Assembly: GCA_052390495.1 (NCBI GenBank)
Contig: JBQTGW010000076.1
Span: forward strand, 1 to 64,000
Length of the DNA: 64,000 nt
Source of the DNA: GCA-003244245 sp052390495
GTDB lineage: Bacteria; Actinomycetota; Actinomycetes; Mycobacteriales; Pseudonocardiaceae
Reading direction: 5' to 3'
Part shown: positions 42,576-50,154 of the stretch, piece after piece
Layout: each line of letters starts with the position of its first letter
Numbering within the stretch: position 1 is the first letter of the stretch
The notes under the pieces: model-generated
The model's input: the letters and a program-made list of their open reading frames with translations, nothing else
Database searches by the model: none
Told to the model about the DNA's origin: nothing
Made by a program: the position numbers and the translations under genes

Positions 42576-42843
42576 ATGCAGCTTGTGCCGCAACTACCGG
42601 AGCTCCTTGATGTGCTTCTCGACCTCGACCTGCAACTCCCGCCGCCGACCAGCCCGACTGGTCCGCCGCCGCGACATGATCATCTCCCAGCGGGTCGCCC
42701 AGGCTCGGGTGGCCGCCGAGGGTGGACTGATCCGCGCCAGCGAGGTGCTGGTCGTCGTCGAGATCGTCTCACCCGGCGCCCGACGCGCCGACCACGTGAC
42801 CAAAGCGGTAGGAGTACGCCGACGCGCCGCTGTCGTCGAGTGA
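42576..42843 (+). pseudogene. Decayed Uma2-family endonuclease gene
   Basis: Beginning at ATG 42576, MQLVPQLPELLDVLLDLDLQ matches the N-terminus of Uma2 (PD-(D/E)XK-like) proteins. A frame change follows; in the second frame LIRASEVLVVVEIVSPGARR and ADHVTK matches the catalytic VLLVVEIVSPGSRRxD region. The stop is at 42841-42843. The middle and C-terminus are missing, so it is inactive. Confidence 0.65.
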
Positions 42844-42939
42844 GAACCGGTCCCTGACTCAGGACTGACTATATGAGGGTCGCTCTCATCCAGTACTGCG
42901 GGAGGCGACGGCCGTGGCTGAGCATCATCAGATGCTAGG

Positions 42940-42969
42940 TTGACCACCTCGCCGGGCTGGAGCTATCCT
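42940..42969 (+). promoter_or_regulatory. Promoter of the NYN gene
   Basis: TTGACC (42940-42945) and TATCCT (42964-42969) with an 18-bp spacer form a strong sigma-70-type promoter. Transcription should start near 42976, only about 9 nt before the terminator hairpin. A 6-bp inverted repeat AGCATC-ATCA-GATGCT (42921-42936) just upstream could be an operator. Confidence 0.6.
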
Positions 42970-42984
42970 GAATCCGCAACTCTT

Positions 42985-43023
42985 CCCCGCCGTCCCGGCG
43001 TGTCCGGGACTGGCGGGGTTTTT
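42985..43023 (+). terminator. Intrinsic terminator/attenuator in the NYN gene leader
   Basis: CCCCGCC-GTCCCGG (42985-42998) pairs with CCGGGAC-T-GGCGGGG (43004-43018), a 14-bp stem with one bulged T and a 5-nt loop, followed by TTTTT (43019-43023). This is one of the most canonical rho-independent terminators in the window, lying between a promoter and the gene it should serve (RBS GGGAGG at 43032). Confidence 0.78.
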
Positions 43024-43042
43024 CTTCTGCTGGGAGGCTGCG

Positions 43043-43657
43043 TTGAGTTCGCTGGAGCGCGTCTGCGTCTTCATCGACTACCAGAATGTCTTCATGATGG
43101 CCCGGCGCTGCTTCCACCAAGGGCCGTACGGCCCGACTGCCGGGCAGATCGACCCGCTGGAACTGGGGCAGCTGATCGTATCTCGGCGTCGTCGTCCCTC
43201 CGTATTACAGCAGGTGCGGGTGTACCGAGGTTTACCTGATGCCACAAGGCAGCCTGGTCCCTATGCCGCGAATGAGCGACAGACTGCCGCATGGGTTCGG
43301 CCCCCCTTGGTCGAGGTCATCCGAAGGCCGTTGCGCTATCCCGGCAACTGGCTCAAACGACCCGCCGAGGAGAAGGGTGTCGATGTTGCGCTGGGTATCG
43401 ACTTTGTTCGTCTGGCCGTTCAGGGAGCCCACGATGTCGGGGTGTTGATGTCGACCGACACGGACCTTGTGCCCGCACTGGAGGCGGCTCTGGAGATCAA
43501 GACTGTGGGAGTGCATATCGAGGTCGCCGCATGGAAAGCGAAAGGCGCCAACCGTCGGCTCAGTGTAGGCGGACAACTACCTTGGTGCCACGAGCTCCAC
43601 GAAGCCGACTATCGGAAGACACGGGATCACCGCGACTACAACCAACCCTCAGATTGA
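43043..43657 (+). CDS. NYN (PIN-like RNase) domain protein
   Basis: A 204-residue protein of the NYN/LabA fold, metal-dependent nucleases acting on RNA. The catalytic Asp motif is VCVFIDYQNV (first acidic residue), the middle AEEKGVDVALGIDFVRLA, and GVLMSTDTDLVPALEAALE gives the TDTDL motif. A loop with aromatic residues (AAWVRPPLVEVIRRPLRYPG) fits the substrate groove. The TTG start has RBS GGGAGG. The gene is preceded by a promoter-terminator leader, implying attenuated or conditional expression. It overlaps the truncated TacA-like gene on the other strand by 9 bp. A role in phage defence or RNA processing is possible. Confidence 0.85.
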   Translation: MSSLERVCVFIDYQNVFMMARRCFHQGPYGPTAGQIDPLELGQLIVSRRRRPSVLQQVRVYRGLPDATRQPGPYAANERQTAAWVRPPLVEVIRRPLRYPGNWLKRPAEEKGVDVALGIDFVRLAVQGAHDVGVLMSTDTDLVPALEAALEIKTVGVHIEVAAWKAKGANRRLSVGGQLPWCHELHEADYRKTRDHRDYNQPSD

Positions 43658-43903
43658 CGAGAATTCCCCCCGCTCCCGCCCTGCGCACGCGAGGGGAGCC
43701 GACTTGCCCGCTACGCCTACTCCCTCGTCGGCGAACGGAGCTGGCTGGACCAGCAGAGCACGCAGCTTCGGCAGGTCGCGAGGGGGCTGTTCCAGCAGGG
43801 GCTGGAACTCGCCCCACCGCTCATCGTCGATGAGGAACCAGTGGCGGTCGGCGAGCACGCGCTTCGCTTCGGACATCGCGCTTTCCAGAACGAAATCGGT
43901 CAT
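43649..43903 (-). pseudogene. Truncated DUF1778/TacA antitoxin
   Basis: The ORF reads TDFVLESAMSEAKRVLADRH, then WFLIDDERWGEFQPLLEQPP and LPKLRALL, the C-terminal toxin-binding half of TacA-type antitoxins. The N-terminal ribbon-helix-helix half is absent and no GNAT toxin gene follows. Residues after LVQPAPFADE are probably read-through. Called a remnant. Confidence 0.6.
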
Positions 43904-43958
43904 GGTGCGGGTAACAAGCGCTGGGGGCGTCGCGTCGGGCGAGGTGGGATCAGCCGAG

Positions 43959-44114
43959 TCAGCCCGTGGTGACCTGGTTGAACGGGAGACGGGGTTCTGC
44001 CCACGGGAATACCACGAGCATCAGGAGTGCCACCACCGCAGTGATCAGCAGCAGCACTTCTACCGCCTTCACCACACGCGGCCCGGGTAGCTGCCGCCAG
44101 ATCCAGCTGTACAT
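43959..44114 (-). CDS. Small membrane protein adjacent to sortase
   Basis: A 51-residue protein, ATG 44114 to stop 43959. MYSWIWRQLPGPRVVKAVEV is a short amphipathic cytoplasmic start, then a single transmembrane helix LLLITAVVALLMLVVFPW and an external tail AEPRLPFNQVTTG. Short proteins of this pattern (WxxLPGP...VFPWxEPxLPF) follow the class E sortase gene in many actinobacteria, here 35 bp downstream in the same operon. Function unknown. Confidence 0.82.
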   Translation of the reverse strand: MYSWIWRQLPGPRVVKAVEVLLLITAVVALLMLVVFPWAEPRLPFNQVTTG

Positions 44115-44149
44115 GCTCTCCTCACCAAATCAGGGTCGGGTGGACGATG

Positions 44150-44971
44150 CTAAAAACCAGCAGCCAGCTCGGCCGGTCGCTGGCCCTCGGACTTCGGGTA
44201 CTGGTCGATCAGCACGCCGTGCACGATGAGCCGTTCCCGGGCGGAGAACGGCGGATGACAGGTGGTCAGTGTGATCAGCTCGTTCCGATCGCCGGACGGG
44301 TCCACGCCGGGCCGCCCAGGCACCGGAGCGATCACCTCGACCTGCGAGGGCAGCACAATCCGCTTGCCGACCACGTCCGCGTAAGGACGAGGCAGGGGAT
44401 CGACGCCTGCGCACTGCGGGGTCGCTCCCTTGCCCTCGGTCCAGTCGTCGGCCTCCCCCAGCAGCGGCAGCACCCGGTAGACGAACCACTGATCGGCCGT
44501 CTCCACGACGATGGTGTCGCAGGAGGACAGCAGGTCCAGACCGTTGAACGGCGACCCTTTGCCGACTCGGTGCCCAGCCACCGCGAAGTTGCCCGGCTGC
44601 CCAGGCAGGGCCGTCTCCACGTAATGCCCCGGCCCGGCCTCGAGTGTCTCCGGCGCGGTGCCCTCCAACACGGTGAACATGAAATCGGGTCCGAAGGAGG
44701 GGATGTAAATCTTGGCGATTCCATCGCCCTCGATCGGCCGATCGACGAGGCCGCGCTGGTTGCGCCAGGCATCGTTGAGCGCGGTGGTGGCGTCGTCCTG
44801 CTTCTGGTCGGAGGACCAGTCGGTGACGTAGACCGCGTAGAACACGAACAGCAGCAGCACCGCACCCAGCGTGATAAATACCTCGCCGACGCCGCGAATC
44901 ACCGCCCGCACGCCGTCGCCCCGTCTGCGCGGTGGCGGGGCAGCTCGCACAGGGGACAGCACATCGGTCAC
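44150..44971 (-). CDS. srtE: Class E sortase
   Basis: A 273-residue membrane-anchored cysteine transpeptidase. An N-terminal signal anchor (FITLGAVLLLFVFYAVYVTD) follows a basic cytoplasmic start. The catalytic core has the His in NFAVAGHRVGKGSPF, the Cys in ELITLTTCHPPF (TLTTC motif) and the Arg in RERLIVHGVL. Class E enzymes anchor proteins bearing LAxTG to the wall. An LADTG protein is encoded at 48005, in the same region, and is the obvious substrate. GTG 44971 has a strong RBS (GGAGGAGG). The small membrane protein gene follows. Confidence 0.92.
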   Translation of the reverse strand: MTDVLSPVRAAPPPRRRGDGVRAVIRGVGEVFITLGAVLLLFVFYAVYVTDWSSDQKQDDATTALNDAWRNQRGLVDRPIEGDGIAKIYIPSFGPDFMFTVLEGTAPETLEAGPGHYVETALPGQPGNFAVAGHRVGKGSPFNGLDLLSSCDTIVVETADQWFVYRVLPLLGEADDWTEGKGATPQCAGVDPLPRPYADVVGKRIVLPSQVEVIAPVPGRPGVDPSGDRNELITLTTCHPPFSARERLIVHGVLIDQYPKSEGQRPAELAAGF

Positions 44972-45115
44972 CGCGGTACCTCCTCCAACCGACCCGAGTC
45001 ATGGGCTCCCGGCACCTCACCGACACGTAGTGCAGCCCGGTAACCCGGCGCTACGTTAACGTGTCAACATCGCCCACCCGGTGCCGCACGGCCCGCACGC
45101 CCAACGAGGACGACC

Positions 45116-45382
45116 ATGCCGAAGTCAAAAGTCCGGAAGAAGTCGGTCTACACCCCGCCGACCGACCAGCGCACGTCCGTGAGGGTCCGTGCCGCCGGAC
45201 CTTCGCACCCGTTCTACGTCGCGGTAATGCTGGGGATGATGCTGCTCGGCCTTGGCTGGCTGGTGGTCAACTACCTGGCCGGTGACAAGATCGGGCTGAT
45301 GGCCGACCTGGGTAACTTCAACTTCCTGATCGGGTTCACCCTGATGATCACCGGTTTGCTCATGACCATGCGCTGGCGCTAG
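45116..45382 (+). CDS. crgA: Cell division protein CrgA
   Basis: An 88-residue divisome protein with two transmembrane helices (PFYVAVMLGMMLLGLGWLVV and FLIGFTLMITGLLMTMRW). The opening MPKSKVRKKSVYTPP and LGNFNFLIGF are diagnostic. CrgA interacts with FtsZ, FtsI and other division proteins and is a fixed part of the origin-proximal cluster of actinobacteria. ATG 45116 with RBS GAGGA. Divergent from the sortase gene. Confidence 0.95.
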   Translation: MPKSKVRKKSVYTPPTDQRTSVRVRAAGPSHPFYVAVMLGMMLLGLGWLVVNYLAGDKIGLMADLGNFNFLIGFTLMITGLLMTMRWR

Positions 45383-45446
45383 TCTGCGTGTCCTCGCGGA
45401 TTGGGCTGGTTCGTCGTCGAACCACACGCCTGGCATTCATCCCCAC

Positions 45447-45468
45447 TGTGGACAACTCCTGTGGATAA
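45447..45468. promoter_or_regulatory. Two clustered DnaA boxes
   Basis: TGTGGACAA (45447-45455) and TGTGGATAA (45460-45468) are reverse complements of the DnaA boxes TTGTCCACA and TTATCCACA, in the same orientation and 13 bp apart. They lie between the convergent crgA and rhomboid genes; the second abuts the rhomboid stop codon. They are too few to be an origin. Confidence 0.65.
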
Positions 45469-46395
45469 CTAAGCGATCGGTGTGCGTGAAACGTCGATAC
45501 CTGGGCTATCCGAGGAGACCGTGAAGGAGGCCGTGAACTGCGTGTCCCGCACCACGACCCCGACCACGATCACCGCCAGTAGGGCGACCACCGTTAGCGC
45601 CTGCACCGCCGCCCGCCGCTCCCGCGGGGCGTAGACCATTCCGGCTGTGGCCACCGCGCCGAACACTAGCCCGCCGAGGTGGCCGAGGATGGAGATCGAG
45701 GGCAACACGAAGCTGAGCACCACGTTCAAGGCGATGATGGTCAACGCGGGGCCCGGGCTGCGTCGCAGCCGAACCAGTACCACAGCCAGCCCACCCATCA
45801 GGCCGAACACGGCACCGGAGGCGCCTGCGGTCCGGGAATCCACGGTCTCGAACAGGAACACCGCCAGCGCTCCGCCCAGCAGGGAGACGAGGTAGAGCAC
45901 CAGGAAGCGAACCGGGCCCAGCACCTGCTCAAGGTCGCGACCGAGCACCCACAGAGCAATCATGTTGAAGGCTAGGTGGATCGGTCCGTAATGCAGGAAA
46001 CCCGAGGTGAACAGCCGCCACAACTCGCCATCCGCAGTCGCTGTCGGCCACAGGCTCCACTGCCGGAACAGCTCCGCAGTATCGTTGTAGACCAGGCTTC
46101 CTGACTGTGCGACCGTGATGGCGAAGATCGCGACATTGATCGCGACCAGGGCCGGAACCACCACCGATCGCTGCGCCGCTTGCGCACCCGCGATCGTCGT
46201 GGCGCGTCGGCCCGAACGGACACCCTGGGCGACGCAGTCGATGCACTGGTACCCCACCGAGGCATCCCGCAGGCACTCGAAGCATGCCGGGCGATCACAG
46301 CGCACGCACCGCAGCCCGGTCTCGCGGTCCGGGTGACGGGCACAGACCTGATCTGGCCGCGGTTCCCCTGCACCGCCGGCCCGTTGATCGGTCAC
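45469..46395 (-). CDS. Rhomboid-family intramembrane serine protease
   Basis: A 308-residue protein with six or seven transmembrane helices. The catalytic Ser is in GASGAVFGLMGG, the partner His in SILGHLGGLVFGA, and the WR-type loop is LFTSGFLHYGPIHLAFNMIA. The N-terminus carries a B-box-like zinc finger (CARHPDRETGLRCVRCDRPA, then CFECLRDASVGYQCIDC), common in actinobacterial rhomboids. The GTG start overlaps the cyclophilin stop by 4 bp (GTGA), so the two are coupled. Substrates unknown. Confidence 0.93.
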   Translation of the reverse strand: MTDQRAGGAGEPRPDQVCARHPDRETGLRCVRCDRPACFECLRDASVGYQCIDCVAQGVRSGRRATTIAGAQAAQRSVVVPALVAINVAIFAITVAQSGSLVYNDTAELFRQWSLWPTATADGELWRLFTSGFLHYGPIHLAFNMIALWVLGRDLEQVLGPVRFLVLYLVSLLGGALAVFLFETVDSRTAGASGAVFGLMGGLAVVLVRLRRSPGPALTIIALNVVLSFVLPSISILGHLGGLVFGAVATAGMVYAPRERRAAVQALTVVALLAVIVVGVVVRDTQFTASFTVSSDSPGIDVSRTPIA

Positions 46396-46943
46396 ACTCC
46401 GGCCGGTTTGACGGTCACCCGTTCGATGACGATGTCCTTCACCGGACGGTCACTGCGGTCCGTATCAGTGCGGGCTATGACGTCCACCACGATGCGGGAG
46501 TCCTGGTCGGCCACCTCACCGAAGATGGTGTGCTTGAAGTTCAGGTGGGTGGCGGGACCGACGGTGATGAAGAACTGTGAGCCGTTGGTGCCCGGCCCCG
46601 CGTTCGCCATCGCTAACAGATAAGGCTTGTTGAACTGCAGCTCCGGGTGGGTCTCGTCGCCGAATTTGTAGCCCGGTCCGCCTCGACCAGTGCCGGTCGG
46701 ATCGCCACCCTGGATCATGAACCCGGCGATCACGCGGTGGAACAGCGAGCCGTCGTAGAAGGGCCCTGACAGCTCTCCCTTGGCGTTGGGTTGGATGTAC
46801 TCCTTGCTGCCCTCGGCGAGGCCGATGAAGTTCGCCACCGTCTTCGGCGCCTGGTAGGGGAAGAGCGTGACGCGGATGTCACCCTCGCTGGTATGCAGGG
46901 TGGCCTGCGTCTCTTTCACATTGCCCTCAGTCACCGGACCCAT
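46392..46943 (-). CDS. Peptidyl-prolyl cis-trans isomerase, cyclophilin type
   Basis: A 183-residue single-domain cyclophilin. Conserved residues: FHRVIAGFMIQGGDPTGTGR with the catalytic Arg in FHRV, FQ-equivalent ANAGPGTNGSQFFITVGPAT, and LNFKHTIFGEV. It assists folding by isomerising Xaa-Pro bonds in the cytosol. It is the ppiA-type gene found beside rhomboid in actinobacterial origin regions. ATG 46943 is chosen; GTG 46934 is an alternative. The frame further upstream is antisense to DUF2020 and is rejected. Confidence 0.94.
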   Translation of the reverse strand: MGPVTEGNVKETQATLHTSEGDIRVTLFPYQAPKTVANFIGLAEGSKEYIQPNAKGELSGPFYDGSLFHRVIAGFMIQGGDPTGTGRGGPGYKFGDETHPELQFNKPYLLAMANAGPGTNGSQFFITVGPATHLNFKHTIFGEVADQDSRIVVDVIARTDTDRSDRPVKDIVIERVTVKPAGV

Positions 46944-47020
46944 CTTGCCACCACGTCCATACCGTGGCTGTGCGGGGCAGGCTTGCCTGGAGGCGCGGTA
47001 GTGCTGGAGGCGCGGTAGTG

Positions 47021-47575
47021 CTAGAGACTCAGTGCGGCAATCACCTGCTCGGCGATTTGCCGGGCCCCGATCGTCTGTTGCTGGTTGGTGGTGACGACGA
47101 CCGCAGTGCCTTGGCGAGCGACCGCGATCACCGCGCCGTCGGAGGTCGGCTGTGCGCCGCCGGACCAGCCGCCAGGTAGTTCCGCCCGATCGGAGGTGGC
47201 TACCGGGGCGACGGCGTCGACCGTGGCTCCAGCCACCGCCGGGGTTGCTACCACGATCCAGGTGCGCAGCTGCTCGCGCCCGTCGCCGCGGTAGAAGAAA
47301 CAGGCCGGGTGCGGCCGGTCCGCTGAGATCCGCACCGAGCTGACCCGTTGCCCGTTGGTCGTCTCTACCTTCGCGAGGTCCAGATAAGGACAGGGTCCAC
47401 CTCGGAGGGGCACTGGCTCGGGCGGGGCTGTAGCGGCCGCCGTCATCGGAAGATTGACAGGTGCGACCGACTCGGCGGGAGCGCAGGCCAGGCCGCCGCA
47501 GGCGCCGGTCCATGCGAGGAGCAGGCCGCCGCAGACGGTGGCGGCGATCCGGGGGGTGCGAGACGACTGTGGCAT
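47021..47575 (-). CDS. DUF2020 exported protein
   Basis: A 184-residue secreted or lipid-anchored protein. A signal peptide (AATVCGGLLLAWTGACGGLA) with a possible lipobox TGAC is followed by a Pro/Ala/Thr linker and the DUF2020 domain: CPYLDLAKVETTNGQRVSSV, HPACFFYRGDGREQLRTWIV, GARQIAEQVIAALSL. The conserved Cys pair probably forms a disulphide. Found beside the cyclophilin gene in related genomes; function unknown. Confidence 0.85.
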   Translation of the reverse strand: MPQSSRTPRIAATVCGGLLLAWTGACGGLACAPAESVAPVNLPMTAAATAPPEPVPLRGGPCPYLDLAKVETTNGQRVSSVRISADRPHPACFFYRGDGREQLRTWIVVATPAVAGATVDAVAPVATSDRAELPGGWSGGAQPTSDGAVIAVARQGTAVVVTTNQQQTIGARQIAEQVIAALSL

Positions 47576-48004
47576 GGCGCCGAAGTGTGCAGCACAACCG
47601 CCGATAGCGCGCACAGCCTGGCCAGATGTCTCCACCAAGGCGTGGCAGCCACCGGTTGGAGCGGCGCCGATCGATGGCGTAGTCACATAAAGTAACTTTT
47701 TGGATTGAGATGTATCCTCATATGGAGTAGCAAGCGAGCCTTTTGGGCGGGTATCCAGGGTCATTCGTGTGCGCAGCGGAGGCACTAACGCCAGAAGGGT
47801 CACGTTCGGGGAATAGACCGGGCTTTCGTCGTATCCGGGGCGACTCCCGCGTCGTTGAGCCGGTACCTGATCGCCCAGAGATCGACGACCGTCGTTCCTA
47901 TCGGGCGTCGATTGCCAGGTATTGAGGGATCTGCTGGCACCACTGTGGTGGCAGGCGTACCGCCCTCTCGCGGAGAGATCTCGAACGAGGAGGAACACGG
48001 GAAC
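47576..48004. other. Divergent intergenic region before the sortase substrate
   Basis: About 430 bp between DUF2020 (minus) and the LADTG protein (plus). An AT-rich stretch at 47685-47735 stands out and may carry promoter elements for either gene. The RBS of the LADTG gene (GAGGAGGAA) lies about 10 bp before ATG 48005. I see no gene in it. Confidence 0.4.
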
Positions 48005-49495
48005 ATGACGTCACGCACGCCCAGGAGGCATCGCCGCCTGGCTTTCATGGCCGCCGGAACGGTGGCCGCGATGGTTCTGGTGCCTGGCACCGCCTTGGCG
48101 CAGGACACGACGCCGTCGTACGATTTCGAAGAGTTGGTCCAGGTTGTGGAAGAGCTGACTGGCTCTCCCGCTGCCCCTGTGGTGCCTGCGGTGCCTGGTA
48201 CCCCTGCGCTCCCCGACCTGCCGGCCAGCCCGCTCGATTCGGACGACGACTCCCCGGGCCACGAGACCGAGGACCCGGAGTTCCCGGACCACGGCTCGGG
48301 CTACGTCGGTAACGTCGACCTGAACGACACCGAGATTGCCGACATCGTCCGGTACGACGCGACCGTCGAAGACGACGGCAGCACGCACTCCGACTCGACC
48401 GTCCTGGCCCTGTTCGGTGACGAGGTCGTCGGCTCCAGCTCTTCGTCGGACGGCACGACCTCGACCTACGAGAACCCCACCGACGGGATCTGCGAGGCCA
48501 CCAGCGGTGGACTGTGCCTGAGCCTGCTCTACCACGGCACCGATGCCCTGGTGGATGGCGAGAGCTCCTTTGCCCAGGCATACGGCGGCGTGCTGGCCGT
48601 GTGCGTGCTGGGCGACGATCCGGACGTCGTCACCACCTACGAATGCGACGGCCTGCTGGGCGTCGGCGCTGCCGAAGGCGAGAGTGCGGCGGAGCGCGAC
48701 ACGAAGACTGGCCACACCGAGGCATACTCCGATAACGAGCTGGTCAAGCTGTGCTTGACCGAAGGCTGGGACGGCTTTGTCTGCGAGGGCATCCTGGGTG
48801 CATCGGTCCTGCACTCGGACTCCGAGTCCGAGTCAGAGACCCCGGATACCTCGCGTGACTCGTGGCTGATCGGCCTCGACAGCGGTGGTGAAGCACTGCT
48901 GCGGATCGAAGATCCCACCGGTATCTCGATTCCGGACGGTTGTGGCGAGCCTGCGGTCGTGTGCCTGTTCCTGAACCAGGGCGAGTCGTTCATCTTCGAC
49001 AACCCCCAGGGTGCCGGTAGCGCGCAGGAGGCACTGCACCTCGACCTGCTGAACGGCACTCCGCTGGACGTGCTCGTCGAGCTGGGTCAGGCGGAGTCCA
49101 TCGCACACCTTGAGTCGCCTCCTGGTTGCCCACCTGGCGAGAAGGGCCCATGCCCGACCGATGTGCCGGAGTGCAAGGACGGCGTTGACAATGATGGCGA
49201 TGGGAAGATCGATTTCCCGAAGGACCCGGGTTGCGAGAGTCCCGAAGATGACTCCGAGAAGGACGAGCCGGAGTGCAAGGACGGGATCGACAACGACGGT
49301 GACAAGAAGATCGACTTTGGTGAGGACCCCGAGTGCGACAGCCCCGAGGACGACTCCGAGTCGAACGGTAAGAAGGACCTGGCTGACACCGGTGCAGATG
49401 TTGCACCGCTGCTCGCCGGTGCATTCCTGCTGATCGGTATGGGCGCGCTGACTGTCGCTGCCACCCGCAGGCAGGTTGGCAAGCACAGCATCTGA
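48005..49495 (+). CDS. Sortase-anchored surface protein with Ca-binding repeats (LADTG)
   Basis: A 496-residue wall protein. Sec signal peptide with RRHRRLAFMAAGTVAAMVLV and ALA-QD cleavage site. An acidic, Ser/Asp-rich middle (HSDSESESETPDTSRD) contains two repeat blocks with paired Cys (VCVLGDDPDVVTTYECDGLL and LCLTEGWDGFVCEGIL). Near the C-terminus are two thrombospondin-type-3-like calcium motifs, ECKDGVDNDGDGKIDFPKDP and ECKDGIDNDGDKKIDFGEDP, each with CESPEDDSE-type ends. The sorting signal is LADTG, then a hydrophobic helix (VAPLLAGAFLLIGMGALTVA) and RR tail, matching class E sortase (LAxTG). ATG 48005 has RBS GAGGAGG. A hairpin terminator follows. Confidence 0.87.
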   Translation: MTSRTPRRHRRLAFMAAGTVAAMVLVPGTALAQDTTPSYDFEELVQVVEELTGSPAAPVVPAVPGTPALPDLPASPLDSDDDSPGHETEDPEFPDHGSGYVGNVDLNDTEIADIVRYDATVEDDGSTHSDSTVLALFGDEVVGSSSSSDGTTSTYENPTDGICEATSGGLCLSLLYHGTDALVDGESSFAQAYGGVLAVCVLGDDPDVVTTYECDGLLGVGAAEGESAAERDTKTGHTEAYSDNELVKLCLTEGWDGFVCEGILGASVLHSDSESESETPDTSRDSWLIGLDSGGEALLRIEDPTGISIPDGCGEPAVVCLFLNQGESFIFDNPQGAGSAQEALHLDLLNGTPLDVLVELGQAESIAHLESPPGCPPGEKGPCPTDVPECKDGVDNDGDGKIDFPKDPGCESPEDDSEKDEPECKDGIDNDGDKKIDFGEDPECDSPEDDSESNGKKDLADTGADVAPLLAGAFLLIGMGALTVAATRRQVGKHSI

Positions 49496-49503
49496 TGTAC
49501 CAA

Positions 49504-49540
49504 CAGCGGGGGTCGGCGAGCACTTCGTCGACCCCCGCTG
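49504..49540 (+). terminator. Hairpin terminator after the LADTG gene
   Basis: A perfect 12-bp stem CAGCGGGGGTCG (49504-49515) with CGACCCCCGCTG (49529-49540), 13-nt loop, 8 bp after the stop. It separates the sortase substrate from the next gene and argues against a start at 49495 for that gene. Confidence 0.75.
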
Positions 49541-49578
49541 GCATCTCCGGAACCAGAACCCTTACGATCGGCGCCCTG

Positions 49579-50154
49579 ATGACTACTTTGCTCACCCGGC
49601 TGCGTGCGCGGCCCATCCCTTCTGTGATCGCCATCGTGGCGCTCGTGCTAGCGCTCGGGTTCGGCGTGATTGCCGCCGTACTGACCTGGCTGCCGGAGGA
49701 TTCCGCGGCGAATTCCGGCGACAGTGAAGAGCTGGTCAACACCGCGGGTGGATACCGCATCGAGGTGCCCGAATCCTGGTCGAGCACCCAGGAAGGGCGC
49801 ACCACGACAGTGAAGAGTCCGGATGGGAACACTCTGATCACCTTCGGCTTGGGCCGCACCGGGCCGTTGGCGGTGGCCGCCACCCTGTTCTTCCAGCAGG
49901 TGGGCAGCAACTACGACAAGGTCGAGGTGTTCAAGCCCGAGGCTGAGACGATCGGTGGGCTGCCTGCCCTGGTCTACGCCGGGGTCGGTAACAACGACAA
50001 GAACGTCCGGGTCCGCTTCCTCACGGTCACTGTCGAGAACAGCCCCACCAACTACGGCATCACGGTGTTCACCGAACTCGGCTCTGATCCCCAAGCTGTG
50101 CTACCCCACGTGAACGAAGTCGTGGAGTCCTTCCGAGAACTGCCACCGGCCTGA
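49579..50154 (+). CDS. Membrane-anchored hypothetical protein
   Basis: A 191-residue protein with a cytoplasmic start MTTLLTRLRARP, one signal-anchor helix VIAIVALVLALGFGVIAAVL and an extracytoplasmic domain resembling PsbP/LpqN-type folds: GYRIEVPESWSSTQEGRTTT, LFFQQVGSNYDKVEVFKPEA, ETIGGLPALVYAGVGNNDKN, HVNEVVESFREL. The pattern (wrapped beta-sheet with a YxIxVPxxW start) suits a ligand-binding or protein-interaction role. ATG 49579 is preceded by TACGAT (49563-49568), a -10-like box at leaderless distance. Its last 103 bp overlap the PP2C gene on the other strand. Confidence 0.75.
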   Translation: MTTLLTRLRARPIPSVIAIVALVLALGFGVIAAVLTWLPEDSAANSGDSEELVNTAGGYRIEVPESWSSTQEGRTTTVKSPDGNTLITFGLGRTGPLAVAATLFFQQVGSNYDKVEVFKPEAETIGGLPALVYAGVGNNDKNVRVRFLTVTVENSPTNYGITVFTELGSDPQAVLPHVNEVVESFRELPPA

